DNA from: Anaerolineaceae bacterium
GTDB taxonomy: Bacteria > Chloroflexota > Anaerolineae > Aggregatilineales > Phototrophicaceae
Direction of reading: 5' to 3'
Assembly: GCA_016124855.1 (NCBI GenBank)
Contig: WGMX01000016.1
Span: 1-64,000, forward strand
Length of the DNA: 64,000 nucleotides
Shown: one piece after another, positions 42,408-50,199 of the stretch
Layout: each line of letters begins with the position of its first letter
How positions within the stretch are numbered: the stretch's first letter is position 1
Program-made: the position numbers and the translations under genes
Notes under the pieces: generated by a model
Databases searched by the model: none
What the model saw: the letters and a program-made list of their open reading frames with translations, nothing else
Told to the model about the DNA's origin: nothing

Positions 42408-42681
42408 TTTTTAGCTCATCACGTGCTTTGAGATACTTCTCGATATGATCAACATATTTCTCAATCTGCTTAGCTTTGTTTTTCATTAGTTCAATAACAC
42501 GATCTTGAGCTTCACTTTTTGTATTCAAATCTAAAACGATTTCTATCCCAGCTTCAAGAGGAGAATAAAACATCCGAAGCTCATGGAGAAATACTCGATT
42601 TATTTCGTCAGTTGGAAGAGAAACCAGCTTATCAACAGAAAGAATTCTTTCAAGGTATTCATCATCCATGTGGAACACCAT
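42400..42681 (-). CDS. Small DHp-like helical protein with a His in an H-box-like motif
   Basis: 93 residues. DEINRVFLHELRMFYSPLEA contains HELR followed by SPL, like an H box with three extra residues, and the rest (MKNKAKQIEKYVDHIEKYLK) is a second long helix of DHp type. There is no catalytic domain. It could be a phosphotransfer protein or simply a dimerisation module. The ribosome-binding site is weak; ATG at 42669 is an alternative start. Upstream of its partner at 42120 with an 8-base overlap. Confidence 0.6.
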   Translation of the reverse strand: MVFHMDDEYLERILSVDKLVSLPTDEINRVFLHELRMFYSPLEAGIEIVLDLNTKSEAQDRVIELMKNKAKQIEKYVDHIEKYLKARDELKNG

Positions 42682-42828
42682 TTCGTATTATGGCTTATAC
42701 AAATCAACATACAAAAATAATCTACACTATACCGCATGTTGGGCGTGATGTCTTATTGGGATTGGGGAGTTGGCAAGAAAATATAACGGCAGGAAGCTCG
42801 ATAACTTTTCGGCAATGTATGCGTTTAA

Positions 42829-43074
42829 TCAGGCTGCGTCGTTGGCTTGCTGCATTTTGAGAATGCGCTGGACTTCCGCATTCCATGCTTGGAGGAGTCG
42901 CTGCGCGGTCACGGCCGCGGCGGGTGATTGATCGTCGTGGCGTGAAACGCATCTAAGTTCTTGTACCAGACTCTGGACAAGCTCCAACAGGCGTTCCAGT
43001 TCGGACTCGCGCATGTGCTTGAGCGCTGCCATTAATTGTTTGAACTCTTGGTCAGTTAGTCGTTGGTTTTTCAT
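42829..43074 (-). CDS. Small helical protein of unknown function
   Basis: 81 residues, nearly all predicted helix: LTDQEFKQLMAALKHMRESE, then LERLLELVQSLVQELRC, RLLQAWNAEVQRILKMQQ. No motif recognised. It lies first in a minus-strand run with the two DHp-like genes and may belong with them. Start ATG at 43074. Confidence 0.55.
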   Translation of the reverse strand: MKNQRLTDQEFKQLMAALKHMRESELERLLELVQSLVQELRCVSRHDDQSPAAAVTAQRLLQAWNAEVQRILKMQQANDAA

Positions 43075-43183
43075 ACTCCAATTAGTAAACCACCTTTCAA
43101 TTTCGAAATTTGGTCAAATACCGAATACAATAGCAAATCAAGTCGCCATATAAAGTATATCACGATGAAAGCAGCCATCCACT

Positions 43184-44386
43184 ATGTCATTTGACCCACT
43201 AGCGCGTGATTTTCAGCACAATCCCTATCCGGTGTATGACGAGCTGCGTTCAACGACACCGATTTTCTATTGGGAACCGTGGAAAATTTGGTTTTTCACA
43301 CGTTATGAGGATGTGCATACGCTGCTGCGTGACCGGCGTTTGGGGCGAACGATGGAGCACATCCTGCCGCCAGAACAACGCTACGTGCCGCCTGACGCGA
43401 TTGAACCCTTCGCCCGACTCAGTCAACATTCGATGTTCGACAAAGAAGGGACTGAGCATACGCGGCTGCGTGGATTGGTGCATAAGGTTTTTACGCCCAA
43501 ACGGGTTGAAAGTTTGCGCGGGCAAATCGAAACGATTTGCAACCAACTTTTAGATGAAGTAATCGACAAAGGCGAGATTGAAGTGCTGAATGATTTCGCT
43601 GTGCCGCTGCCTGTCAACGTTATCAGTGAACTGCTGGGTGTGCCGGAAAGTGACCGTCATTTACTGCGCCCGTGGTCGAATAACATTGTGGCGATGTATG
43701 AACTGGATCATACGCCCGAACAGGAACGACTAGCCGTTCAATCGTCGATTGACTTTGCCGATTATTTGCGAAATCTGGCGAATGAACGACGCGCTCAACC
43801 GCAAGATGATTTGATTACGGCGCTGGTACAGGTCGAAGAAGCGGGCGAACGATTGACGATGGACGAGTTAATTTCGACCTGTGTGCTGCTGCTCAACGCC
43901 GGACACGAGGCGACCGTCAACGTGATTGGGAATGGCTTGTGGGCGCTGCTGCAAAACCCTGACCAGATGCAGACGCTAGTCGAAAATCCGGCTCTGATTT
44001 CAACAGCGATTGAGGAGTTGATGCGCTTTGATACGCCGCTGCAATTGTTCCGGCGTTGGGTGCTAGAAGATATGGAGCACGTGGGTTATCACTTCAAACA
44101 GGGAGATGAACTGGGTTTCATGTTTGGCGCGGCCAATCGTGATCCGGCACGATTTAATCAGCCGAATAGTTTGGATGTTACCCGCGAGGATAATCCACAC
44201 ATTACCTTTGGCGGCGGTGTACATTTCTGCTTGGGTGCGCCGCTGGCACGGCTGGAACTGCAAATTGCTTTTCGTACGCTGCTGAGTCGGCTCTCGAATT
44301 TGCGCTTAGCAGGGGATGCTCCGGAATTCAAAGATGCTTATGTGATACGCGGACTGCACGATTTGCGGCTGCGGTTTGATGTTTGA
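43184..44386 (+). CDS. Cytochrome P450
   Basis: 400 residues, soluble bacterial type. The haem-binding loop is FGGGVHFCLGAPLARLE with the thiolate Cys; helix I has LLNAGHEATVN with the acid-alcohol-like pair Glu-Ala-Thr, and the ExxR motif is in IEELMRFDTPLQLFRRWV. Such enzymes hydroxylate small hydrophobic substrates and need a ferredoxin and reductase, which are not encoded nearby. The family number and substrate cannot be assigned. The next gene, ychJ-like, follows after 15 bases. Confidence 0.94.
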   Translation: MSFDPLARDFQHNPYPVYDELRSTTPIFYWEPWKIWFFTRYEDVHTLLRDRRLGRTMEHILPPEQRYVPPDAIEPFARLSQHSMFDKEGTEHTRLRGLVHKVFTPKRVESLRGQIETICNQLLDEVIDKGEIEVLNDFAVPLPVNVISELLGVPESDRHLLRPWSNNIVAMYELDHTPEQERLAVQSSIDFADYLRNLANERRAQPQDDLITALVQVEEAGERLTMDELISTCVLLLNAGHEATVNVIGNGLWALLQNPDQMQTLVENPALISTAIEELMRFDTPLQLFRRWVLEDMEHVGYHFKQGDELGFMFGAANRDPARFNQPNSLDVTREDNPHITFGGGVHFCLGAPLARLELQIAFRTLLSRLSNLRLAGDAPEFKDAYVIRGLHDLRLRFDV

Positions 44387-44401
44387 AAGAAGTTTCGGGC
44401 G

Positions 44402-44806
44402 ATGAAAATTTCTCCAATTGATACTTGTCCGTGTGGCAGCGGACTAAGCTACAAAAACTGCTGTCAGATTTTGCACAAAGGTGGTAAAGCTGCTTCGCCG
44501 GAGGCATTGATGCGTTCGCGCTATAGTGCGTATGCGCTCGGATTAGCCGACTATATTATGATCACTACGCATCCTGACGGAAGCCAATATAACCCCGACA
44601 AAGCGGTTTGGAAGCGTGATATTGAACTGTTCTGCAAAAATACACGTTTTGAACATTTGCAGATTTTGGGCGCACAGGGCGATATGGTAACGTTTAGGGC
44701 GACACTTTTCGCTAACCAGCGCGATGTGTCCTTTACAGAGATCAGCGTTTTCCGGCAGCATAACGGACAATGGAAGTATTACTGCGGTACGCAGCTTGAA
44801 CATTGA
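44402..44806 (+). CDS. YchJ-family SEC-C motif protein
   Basis: 134 residues. It opens with the zinc-binding SEC-C motif DTCPCGSGLSYKNCCQILH, as at the end of SecA, and continues with the NTF2-like YchJ fold: LMRSRYSAYALGLADYIM, TTHPD and WKYYCGT. Function of YchJ is unknown, possibly nucleic-acid or protein binding. Co-directional with the P450 gene upstream. Confidence 0.9.
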   Translation: MKISPIDTCPCGSGLSYKNCCQILHKGGKAASPEALMRSRYSAYALGLADYIMITTHPDGSQYNPDKAVWKRDIELFCKNTRFEHLQILGAQGDMVTFRATLFANQRDVSFTEISVFRQHNGQWKYYCGTQLEH

Positions 44807-44929
44807 TTCGCGCTCTTCAAATTAGCGGGTTGCGCTGATTTGGAGAATTGAACGAATTTTGCGTAAAGTTGAAGGCAAAAATGGTTTTCAGCGGTAGAAT
44901 CAAGTCAATATAGTTTGGGAGGTATGCAG

Positions 44930-45379
44930 ATGGAACTCGTACAAGTCCTTGCGGGTGTGGCCTTATGCAGCGGCCTCAGTCCCAGCCAACTCGCCAGTCT
45001 TGCTGCCATTAGTCACCGCGAAGTTTACAAAACCGATGCGGTCATCTTCAACCAGAATGATGCTGGCGAGAAAATGTATCTCATCACACGCGGGCAGGTA
45101 GAAATCCGGTTAAATGATGGCAGCGGTGGGAACTACACCACCATCTATTTAGGGCAGGGGCAAATCTTTGGTGAGATGGCACTGCTTGACCAAGGAGCAC
45201 GTTCGGCGACGGTGGTGGCGATTGAGGAAGAAACCGAGTTATATGCCATCAGCGCAGATGCGTTTGTGAACTTGTGCCAAGCGGATACCGCCATCGGTTA
45301 TATTATCATGCGAAACATGGCGCTGGATTTGAGCTTTAAACTGCGCCATCAGAATCTTGATCCGTCAGCCAGTTTATAA
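44930..45379 (+). CDS. Cyclic-nucleotide-binding domain protein
   Basis: 149 residues from the ATG at 44930, chosen because GGGAGG is 7 bases upstream; ATG 44924 is too close and the TTG at 44915 overlaps the site. The CRP/cNMP-binding roll covers almost all: LCSGLSPSQLASLAAISH, IFNQNDAGEKMYLITRGQVE, GQIFGEMALLDQGARSATVV (phosphate-binding cassette with Glu and Arg). There is no helix-turn-helix, so it is not a CRP regulator; a cNMP-responsive adaptor is likely. Confidence 0.88.
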   Translation: MELVQVLAGVALCSGLSPSQLASLAAISHREVYKTDAVIFNQNDAGEKMYLITRGQVEIRLNDGSGGNYTTIYLGQGQIFGEMALLDQGARSATVVAIEEETELYAISADAFVNLCQADTAIGYIIMRNMALDLSFKLRHQNLDPSASL

Positions 45380-45394
45380 GCAGGAGGCGGAATA

Positions 45395-45610
45395 ATGATT
45401 TACAAAGTGAGCTACGTGGTCAGTGGTGGAGATTATCCCGGTGGTATTAAGAACGAGAACGAACGTCCACAGGTTGGGGCGATTGTGCAAATCGGTCGTA
45501 TGAAGTTTGAAGTGACCGAAGTGCATGAGATTATCCCGCCGCGTGATGATTTCCAGTTTTTGCACGCCACAGTGAAACCGCTGGAAACGCCTGAAACACA
45601 AAAGAAATAG
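45395..45610 (+). CDS. Small protein of unknown function
   Basis: 71 residues: MIYKVSYVVSGGDYPGGIKN, GAIVQIGRMKFEVTEVHEII, then PPRDDFQFLHATVKP. A compact beta-rich domain is likely. CAGGAGGCGG gives a strong ribosome-binding site 8 bases upstream, and it lies between the cNMP-binding and ASCH genes, 16 and 5 bases from them, so it is probably real. Family not recognised. Confidence 0.75.
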   Translation: MIYKVSYVVSGGDYPGGIKNENERPQVGAIVQIGRMKFEVTEVHEIIPPRDDFQFLHATVKPLETPETQKK

Positions 45611-45614
45611 CAGC

Positions 45615-46091
45615 GTGATTGAAAATAAACGAGCGGCTGCTCTGTGGGCTGATTATCTGGCGACATTGCCCGCGTCGGAGCGGGCTGGACTGCCTGAACC
45701 CGAAGTGTGGGGTTTTGGCGACAGTCCCGAAATGGCGGATGAACTCGGTGCATTGGTGAAGCAGGGTATCAAGACCGCGACGGCAGATTTGGTATGGATT
45801 ACCGAATATGAAAGCCGGCCCGTGCCTAAAGCGGGTGACTACAGCGTCATTCTAGATGGCGCGGGTGATCCGCTGTGCATCATTCAAACGACTGAAGTCA
45901 CCGTCACGCCTTATGAGGATGTGCCAGCCGAATTTGCTTATGACGAGGGTGAAGGCGACCGTTCGCTCGATTATTGGCGGCAAGCGCATTGGCGCTACTT
46001 TAGCCGGCGCTGTGCTGATATTGGGCGAAAACCGACGTTGACGATGCCAGTCATTTGTGAACGGTTCAAGATGGTTTATCGCCCCAAATAA
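45615..46091 (+). CDS. ASCH-domain protein (RNA-binding-like)
   Basis: 158 residues with a GTG start. The ASCH/PUA-like fold is marked by EVWGFGDSPEMADELGALVK, GIKTATADLVWITEYES, PKAGDYSVILDGAGDPLCII, TTEVTVTPYEDVPAEFAYDE and DRSLDYWRQAHWRYFSRRC. ASCH proteins are thought to bind RNA; one group has amidohydrolase activity on acetylcytidine. Last gene of a likely P450 to ASCH transcript; it converges with the acetyltransferase. Confidence 0.88.
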   Translation: MIENKRAAALWADYLATLPASERAGLPEPEVWGFGDSPEMADELGALVKQGIKTATADLVWITEYESRPVPKAGDYSVILDGAGDPLCIIQTTEVTVTPYEDVPAEFAYDEGEGDRSLDYWRQAHWRYFSRRCADIGRKPTLTMPVICERFKMVYRPK

Positions 46092-46096
46092 CATAA

Positions 46097-46900
46097 TCAA
46101 GCAGTTGGTTTGTATTCGGTAATTTTGCCGAAGGATTCAAATCCCAAGCGCTTATAGACTCGTGCGCCCGCTTCAGTGGCTTGCAAGATAGCAGTCGTGC
46201 AGTCGTTAGCCTTTGCATCAACAAGTGGTCGGAGTGTCATGGCTGTGCCAAAACCACGCTGGCGGAAGTCGGGCAGCGCACAAATGTTGTACAGTCCCGC
46301 AACACCATCAGCGACTGTTACTTCTCCTGTCACGACCGGTTGATTATCGACATAACCGACATAGAACCACATCGGCGAATCATCACGCAAAATGGCTGGC
46401 GCAGCTAATTGATAAAAGCGAACGACTTCAGGGTCGGGGGGTGTCCACATCACCGAGATCACCCGCGCAAAATCTTGAAGTTGGGATGCCGTTTGAACGC
46501 GGCGAATCTCTAGGCCGTTGGGAGCGAGATCACCCCTAGATAGTTGACTTAAATCGGCTGCCATCGCCAATTCAGAATAATCTTCCTGTAAGCCTACCTC
46601 AAGTAACAACTCCGCGAGATTTTCTGGTTGGTCGCCGGGACTAAGCCACCATGAAAAAGGACGTTTGTTTTGAGCGAAATAATCAATAGCAGATTGGATG
46701 GCTTGATGTGCATTTTCGCTGGTTAGCGATGCCTGACAAACGGCATTGAACGTGTCGCAGGGCAAGCCGCAGTCGGTCAAAACAAAGTTTGTACTCCTGT
46801 TGACATACATCCCTGATGTTTGGTGCTGCACCCATGTAAAGTGGGTGGCGAGGTTAGCCGTTGCAACCGTCATTAATTCTGATATGGAACGTTTTTGCAT
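46097..46900 (-). CDS. GNAT-family N-acetyltransferase (long form)
   Basis: 267 residues. The C-terminal half is a GNAT domain with the acetyl-CoA loop GLYNICALPDFRQRGFGTAM followed by TLRPLVDAKANDCTTAILQA and ARVYKRLGFESFGKI. The N-terminal half (to about residue 120) is a degenerate second GNAT-like domain (FSWWLSPGDQPENLAELLLE). It probably acetylates a small molecule or protein; substrate unknown. The metallo-hydrolase gene starts 774 bp upstream on the same strand and ends 18 bp before this one. Confidence 0.85.
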   Translation of the reverse strand: MQKRSISELMTVATANLATHFTWVQHQTSGMYVNRSTNFVLTDCGLPCDTFNAVCQASLTSENAHQAIQSAIDYFAQNKRPFSWWLSPGDQPENLAELLLEVGLQEDYSELAMAADLSQLSRGDLAPNGLEIRRVQTASQLQDFARVISVMWTPPDPEVVRFYQLAAPAILRDDSPMWFYVGYVDNQPVVTGEVTVADGVAGLYNICALPDFRQRGFGTAMTLRPLVDAKANDCTTAILQATEAGARVYKRLGFESFGKITEYKPTA

Positions 46901-46918
46901 ACAGCGGTCTAGAGTGGT

Positions 46919-47674
46919 TTAAAACTCGTAGATGTCGTAATCTTGGCAGAGGGTGATTGGCCCGTTGTAAGTTTCCTGAGCTTGCCCGACCAATGGAGTG
47001 GGGTCTGTTTCCCAAACCCAATAGTGAATCAAATAGAGGGATTTGGCGCTGACTGTAGTGGCGGTTTCCCCGGCTTGGCGGGCGCTGCTGTGACCAAAAC
47101 CTTCGCCGGCAGATTCGTGTATGAGCATATCGGCATCTTTGCCCAACTCGTAAAGGGAGGGGGTCGGGTTAGTATCGCAGGTATAGGCCAACACTTTGCC
47201 GTTTTGCTTATTCAGAATGCGCAGACCAATGGTGGGTACAAAGTGCTGTACAGGCCAAGCCGTAATCTTGAAGTCCTCGTTTTCCATAACGGGCGCGTTA
47301 AAGCGTTCACTGACGCGGTTGAAGGTCACAGGAAAAAAATTCGGCCATTCTTGCCACGAAAAGGCCACCATCATGTCTTCCATGCGGTTCATGCAGTGAT
47401 GCAGGCCGTAGAAACGCAGCGGAGCCTGCCGCCCCAACTGCCACATGTGCATCAGCATGTTGGGAACGCCACTGACATGATCGGGATGGAAATGGGTCAA
47501 TACCACATCGCCCAACGCTTCATCGTCAATACCCTCAAACTGGAATTTACCCAACGGGTTTGATCCGCAGTCAATCAGCACCGGGCCGTGATCACCGATC
47601 AATGCGAAGTGGGTATTTTCGTGGTTGGCGTCGCGCACAGCGGCTGCCGTCCCCAGAATGAGAATCTTAGCCAT
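46919..47674 (-). CDS. Metallo-beta-lactamase-fold hydrolase (RNase Z/lactonase-like)
   Basis: 251 residues. The metal-binding motif is VVLTHFHPDHVSGVPN (HxHxDH), preceded by HGPVLIDCGSNPL; VLAYTCDTNPTPSLYEL and DMLIHESAGEGFGHSSARQA follow, with a late LIHYWVW His. The HxHxDH and the C-terminal His layout match the RNase Z/arylsulfatase-like branch, but the typical tRNA-binding exosite is absent. Likely a small-molecule hydrolase. Confidence 0.9.
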   Translation of the reverse strand: MAKILILGTAAAVRDANHENTHFALIGDHGPVLIDCGSNPLGKFQFEGIDDEALGDVVLTHFHPDHVSGVPNMLMHMWQLGRQAPLRFYGLHHCMNRMEDMMVAFSWQEWPNFFPVTFNRVSERFNAPVMENEDFKITAWPVQHFVPTIGLRILNKQNGKVLAYTCDTNPTPSLYELGKDADMLIHESAGEGFGHSSARQAGETATTVSAKSLYLIHYWVWETDPTPLVGQAQETYNGPITLCQDYDIYEF

Positions 47675-47767
47675 GAATGAGCCTCAAATCGGTGGATGTA
47701 AAGGGAATTGCATTCGCAATTCGATTATACCCTGAAATCGCGCGGTCAAGGGTATAACCAGTATCAC

Positions 47768-49576
47768 TTAGTCGTCACCTACTGGTAAGCCTGCCAGACG
47801 CATGATTCGTAAGGCGTTGGTGGTGGGTGAAACGCCTATTTGTAGTTTGTAATCAAACGTGAGCTGCCCGTCATGTACCTGATCAGCAAAGTGATAATTG
47901 CTCAGTCCGGTAAGGCTGGCAAGTTCGAGATCATGGGTCGAAATCGCGCCTGTGCCGTGTTTGCCCAGTAATGCTTGAATATACGCTTCGCTGCCAATTA
48001 AGCGCTCGCGGTTGTTCGTCCCTTTGAAGATTTCGTCAATCAGGAAAAACAGGGGCAAAGCGTCGGGTTTATCGAGCGCGTCGAGTAAGGATTTCAGGCG
48101 GCGGACTTCGGCGTAAAAGTAAGAATAGCCTTCTGCCAACGAGTCACTGACTTTGATGCAAGTGTAGATGCGGAACAGACTGATGTTAAGGCTGTTGGCC
48201 GTGACAACCGCACCGGCATTAGCCAGTACCAGATTTACCCCCAACGTCCGTAAGAACGAGCTTTTGCCGGACATGTTGGAACCGGTCAACATAGTGACTT
48301 TGGCGGTGTCCATCGTGAAGTCGTTGCATACACGCTGTTCATGAGCAATCAGCGGATGACCTAAATTGACCGCCGCAAAGGTCATGCCGTCAGATTGGAT
48401 TTGTGGGCGGGAGTAGGCTGGATTGAGGTAGGCGAAAAGGCGCAGCGCTGATAGTGCCTCTAACTCTGCCCAGATTTCGAGCCATACGGGCATCAAGTGG
48501 GCGAGTTTCCGGCGCAGAGCTGACAAACGATAGGCAGTAAACATATCCCAAGGCATCAGGCCATTGAGGACACCCCACAGGATAAAATTATTGCGCAGGC
48601 TGGCGGCAGAGACAATCACATTCAAGCTGCGAAGTATGTTTGATGGTCGCTCGGCGGTTTGAAAAGGCGCGCATAATTGGGCTAAAGAGGGCTTATCTCG
48701 AAAGGGATATTTTTCCAGATAGCCAAATACGCCGGTCAAGCCGTTCAAGATACCCTGTATGGCAAAGGCTTCATCCAGAACGGGCAGCACTGCGGTGATG
48801 CGGCTGAGGGATAGTCCAAAATAAACAAGGAAGCTGATCGCCCAAATCGGTGGAATATTGATGGTGCGCCATAGTACAAAAAGCCCCGCTGTCAAAAGAC
48901 ATAATCCCGCCAGCAGGGCGACAAACTGACCTGATACACCGCCGCTGCTGGGTTCAGCAAGCCATGCGCTTAATAAGCGTGTGTCTAGGCGTTTATCCTT
49001 GCCTGCCTTTAAGCGGGCTTCGAGTGTCAAACGGTCACAAAAAGTCGTTGGCAGTTCATCAAGAATTTTATGACGCTGCGTAATGGTTTTTGCGTCGGGC
49101 GACGTTGTCAGCAGCCATTTCCGCAGTCGAGCGCTGCCCTGTAAGGTGGCGGTCGTATCTAGCAGTTGATGAAGCGAACGTGCCCCGCCGATATCGAGAT
49201 CATTTTCAAAAGGGTGATCGTCATTGGCCGTGAAGGCGGGCGGTAAAGGAATCTGCACCCAATCCAAGTTCGCCCGCGCAATTTTTGTTTGTTGAATAGT
49301 GATCCACGTTTCGCCGCGCGCGATTACAGCACGGACGCGGTTATGCCGCCCGACGAGTAGGGCAAAGATGGCGAAACCAATCACCGCGCAGCTCACCGCC
49401 AGCAGGTTATTGCCGGGCCATAAGCCCAATCCTAAACCAGCAGCGGCCAAAAAGACCAGCAAGCGCAGCCAACCGAGCCGGTTACTTTGCTGGCGGACGA
49501 TGACAAGACGTGTTTCTAAGCGGCGAATGCCGCGTTCGAGATGGGTGATGCGGGCTGACCGCGTCGGTGAGGTCAT
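47768..49576 (-). CDS. Membrane-associated MutS-family ATPase
   Basis: 602 residues from the ATG at 49576 (a start at 49663 lies within the Uma2 gene end). The C-terminal part has the MutS ATPase: Walker A MLTGSNMSGKSSFLRTLG, FSLAEGYSYFYAEVRRLKSL-like helix, LFFLIDEIFKGTNNRERL (Walker B) and GAISTHDLELASL. The middle resembles the MutS core lever region (SARLRKWLLTTSPD, ILDELP). Unlike MutS it has hydrophobic helices at about 45-85 and 215-255, so it is predicted to be membrane-bound, and it lacks the mismatch-binding domain I. Substrate and role unknown. Confidence 0.87.
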   Translation of the reverse strand: MTSPTRSARITHLERGIRRLETRLVIVRQQSNRLGWLRLLVFLAAAGLGLGLWPGNNLLAVSCAVIGFAIFALLVGRHNRVRAVIARGETWITIQQTKIARANLDWVQIPLPPAFTANDDHPFENDLDIGGARSLHQLLDTTATLQGSARLRKWLLTTSPDAKTITQRHKILDELPTTFCDRLTLEARLKAGKDKRLDTRLLSAWLAEPSSGGVSGQFVALLAGLCLLTAGLFVLWRTINIPPIWAISFLVYFGLSLSRITAVLPVLDEAFAIQGILNGLTGVFGYLEKYPFRDKPSLAQLCAPFQTAERPSNILRSLNVIVSAASLRNNFILWGVLNGLMPWDMFTAYRLSALRRKLAHLMPVWLEIWAELEALSALRLFAYLNPAYSRPQIQSDGMTFAAVNLGHPLIAHEQRVCNDFTMDTAKVTMLTGSNMSGKSSFLRTLGVNLVLANAGAVVTANSLNISLFRIYTCIKVSDSLAEGYSYFYAEVRRLKSLLDALDKPDALPLFFLIDEIFKGTNNRERLIGSEAYIQALLGKHGTGAISTHDLELASLTGLSNYHFADQVHDGQLTFDYKLQIGVSPTTNALRIMRLAGLPVGDD

Positions 49577-49586
49577 GAATGTCTTT

Positions 49587-50180
49587 TTAATCGTCCTTTG
49601 AGGTATCGTCCGCTTCGAAGGTGACTTTGCGGTAGATGTCGGATAACAAGAGCGTACAATCAATGGAGGGTAAACTCACGGTGGTTTCGACGGAATTGGA
49701 AACCGAAATGTGCCAATCCCCTATAGATTGGCGTGTATAGTGATCTAGACGAATTTCGTCCTGCGCGATCAATACATACTCTTTCAGCGATGTGATGCTC
49801 ATGTAGTGCTTAAACTTTGTCCCACGATCATAGTCTTCAGTTGATGGCGATAGTACTTCAATGATGATTGTTGGGTTCAGCAACGTGTCAAACTTGCCAT
49901 CTTCAAATCGTGGTTCACCGCATACAACAGTCACGTCGGGATAGGTATATTTGATTTTGTTGACTTTAACCCGCATATCACTTGGATAGACTTCGCAGGC
50001 GCGTTGAGCCACTTGTGCATTAAGCGTAGTTCCGGTATTGATGACAATCAGATTATGTCGCCGACTCGCACCGGACATGGCAAAAATTTCGCCTGCGTAA
50101 TACTCGTGCTTTTCCTCGCTCTGGCGCTCGAAGTCCAAATATTCCTCGACCGTCCATTTTTTCTGTGCATTGGCGACCAT
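49587..50180 (-). CDS. Uma2-family PD-(D/E)XK nuclease-like protein
   Basis: 197 residues from the ATG at 50180 (GAGG five bases upstream). WTVEEYLDFERQSEEKHEYY followed by AGEIFAMSGASRRHN is the Uma2 N terminus; YTYPDVTVVCGEPRFEDG and NPTIIIEVLSPSTEDYDRGT carry the Asp and Glu-x-Leu metal-binding residues. These proteins are restriction-endonuclease-fold and very numerous in Cyanobacteria and Chloroflexota, with no firmly proven role. It is 19 bases downstream of the ABC-F gene and 10 bases before the MutS-like gene. Confidence 0.88.
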   Translation of the reverse strand: MVANAQKKWTVEEYLDFERQSEEKHEYYAGEIFAMSGASRRHNLIVINTGTTLNAQVAQRACEVYPSDMRVKVNKIKYTYPDVTVVCGEPRFEDGKFDTLLNPTIIIEVLSPSTEDYDRGTKFKHYMSITSLKEYVLIAQDEIRLDHYTRQSIGDWHISVSNSVETTVSLPSIDCTLLLSDIYRKVTFEADDTSKDD

Positions 50181-50199
50181 CACAGCCTCAACTTTCTGA

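Noticed and set aside
42519..42860. 113-codon plus-strand open frame across the DHp-like gene
   Set aside because: Antisense to two better-supported minus-strand genes, no ribosome-binding site, no recognisable protein features.
46128..46150. GGATTCAAATCCC-like string resembling a tRNA T-arm
   Set aside because: It lies inside the acetyltransferase gene on the other strand, with no acceptor or anticodon arms around it.
49577..49663. Longer N terminus for the MutS-like protein
   Set aside because: The extra residues are Ser/Thr/Lys-rich and lie entirely within the end of the Uma2 gene; the ATG at 49576 starts just after the Uma2 stop.
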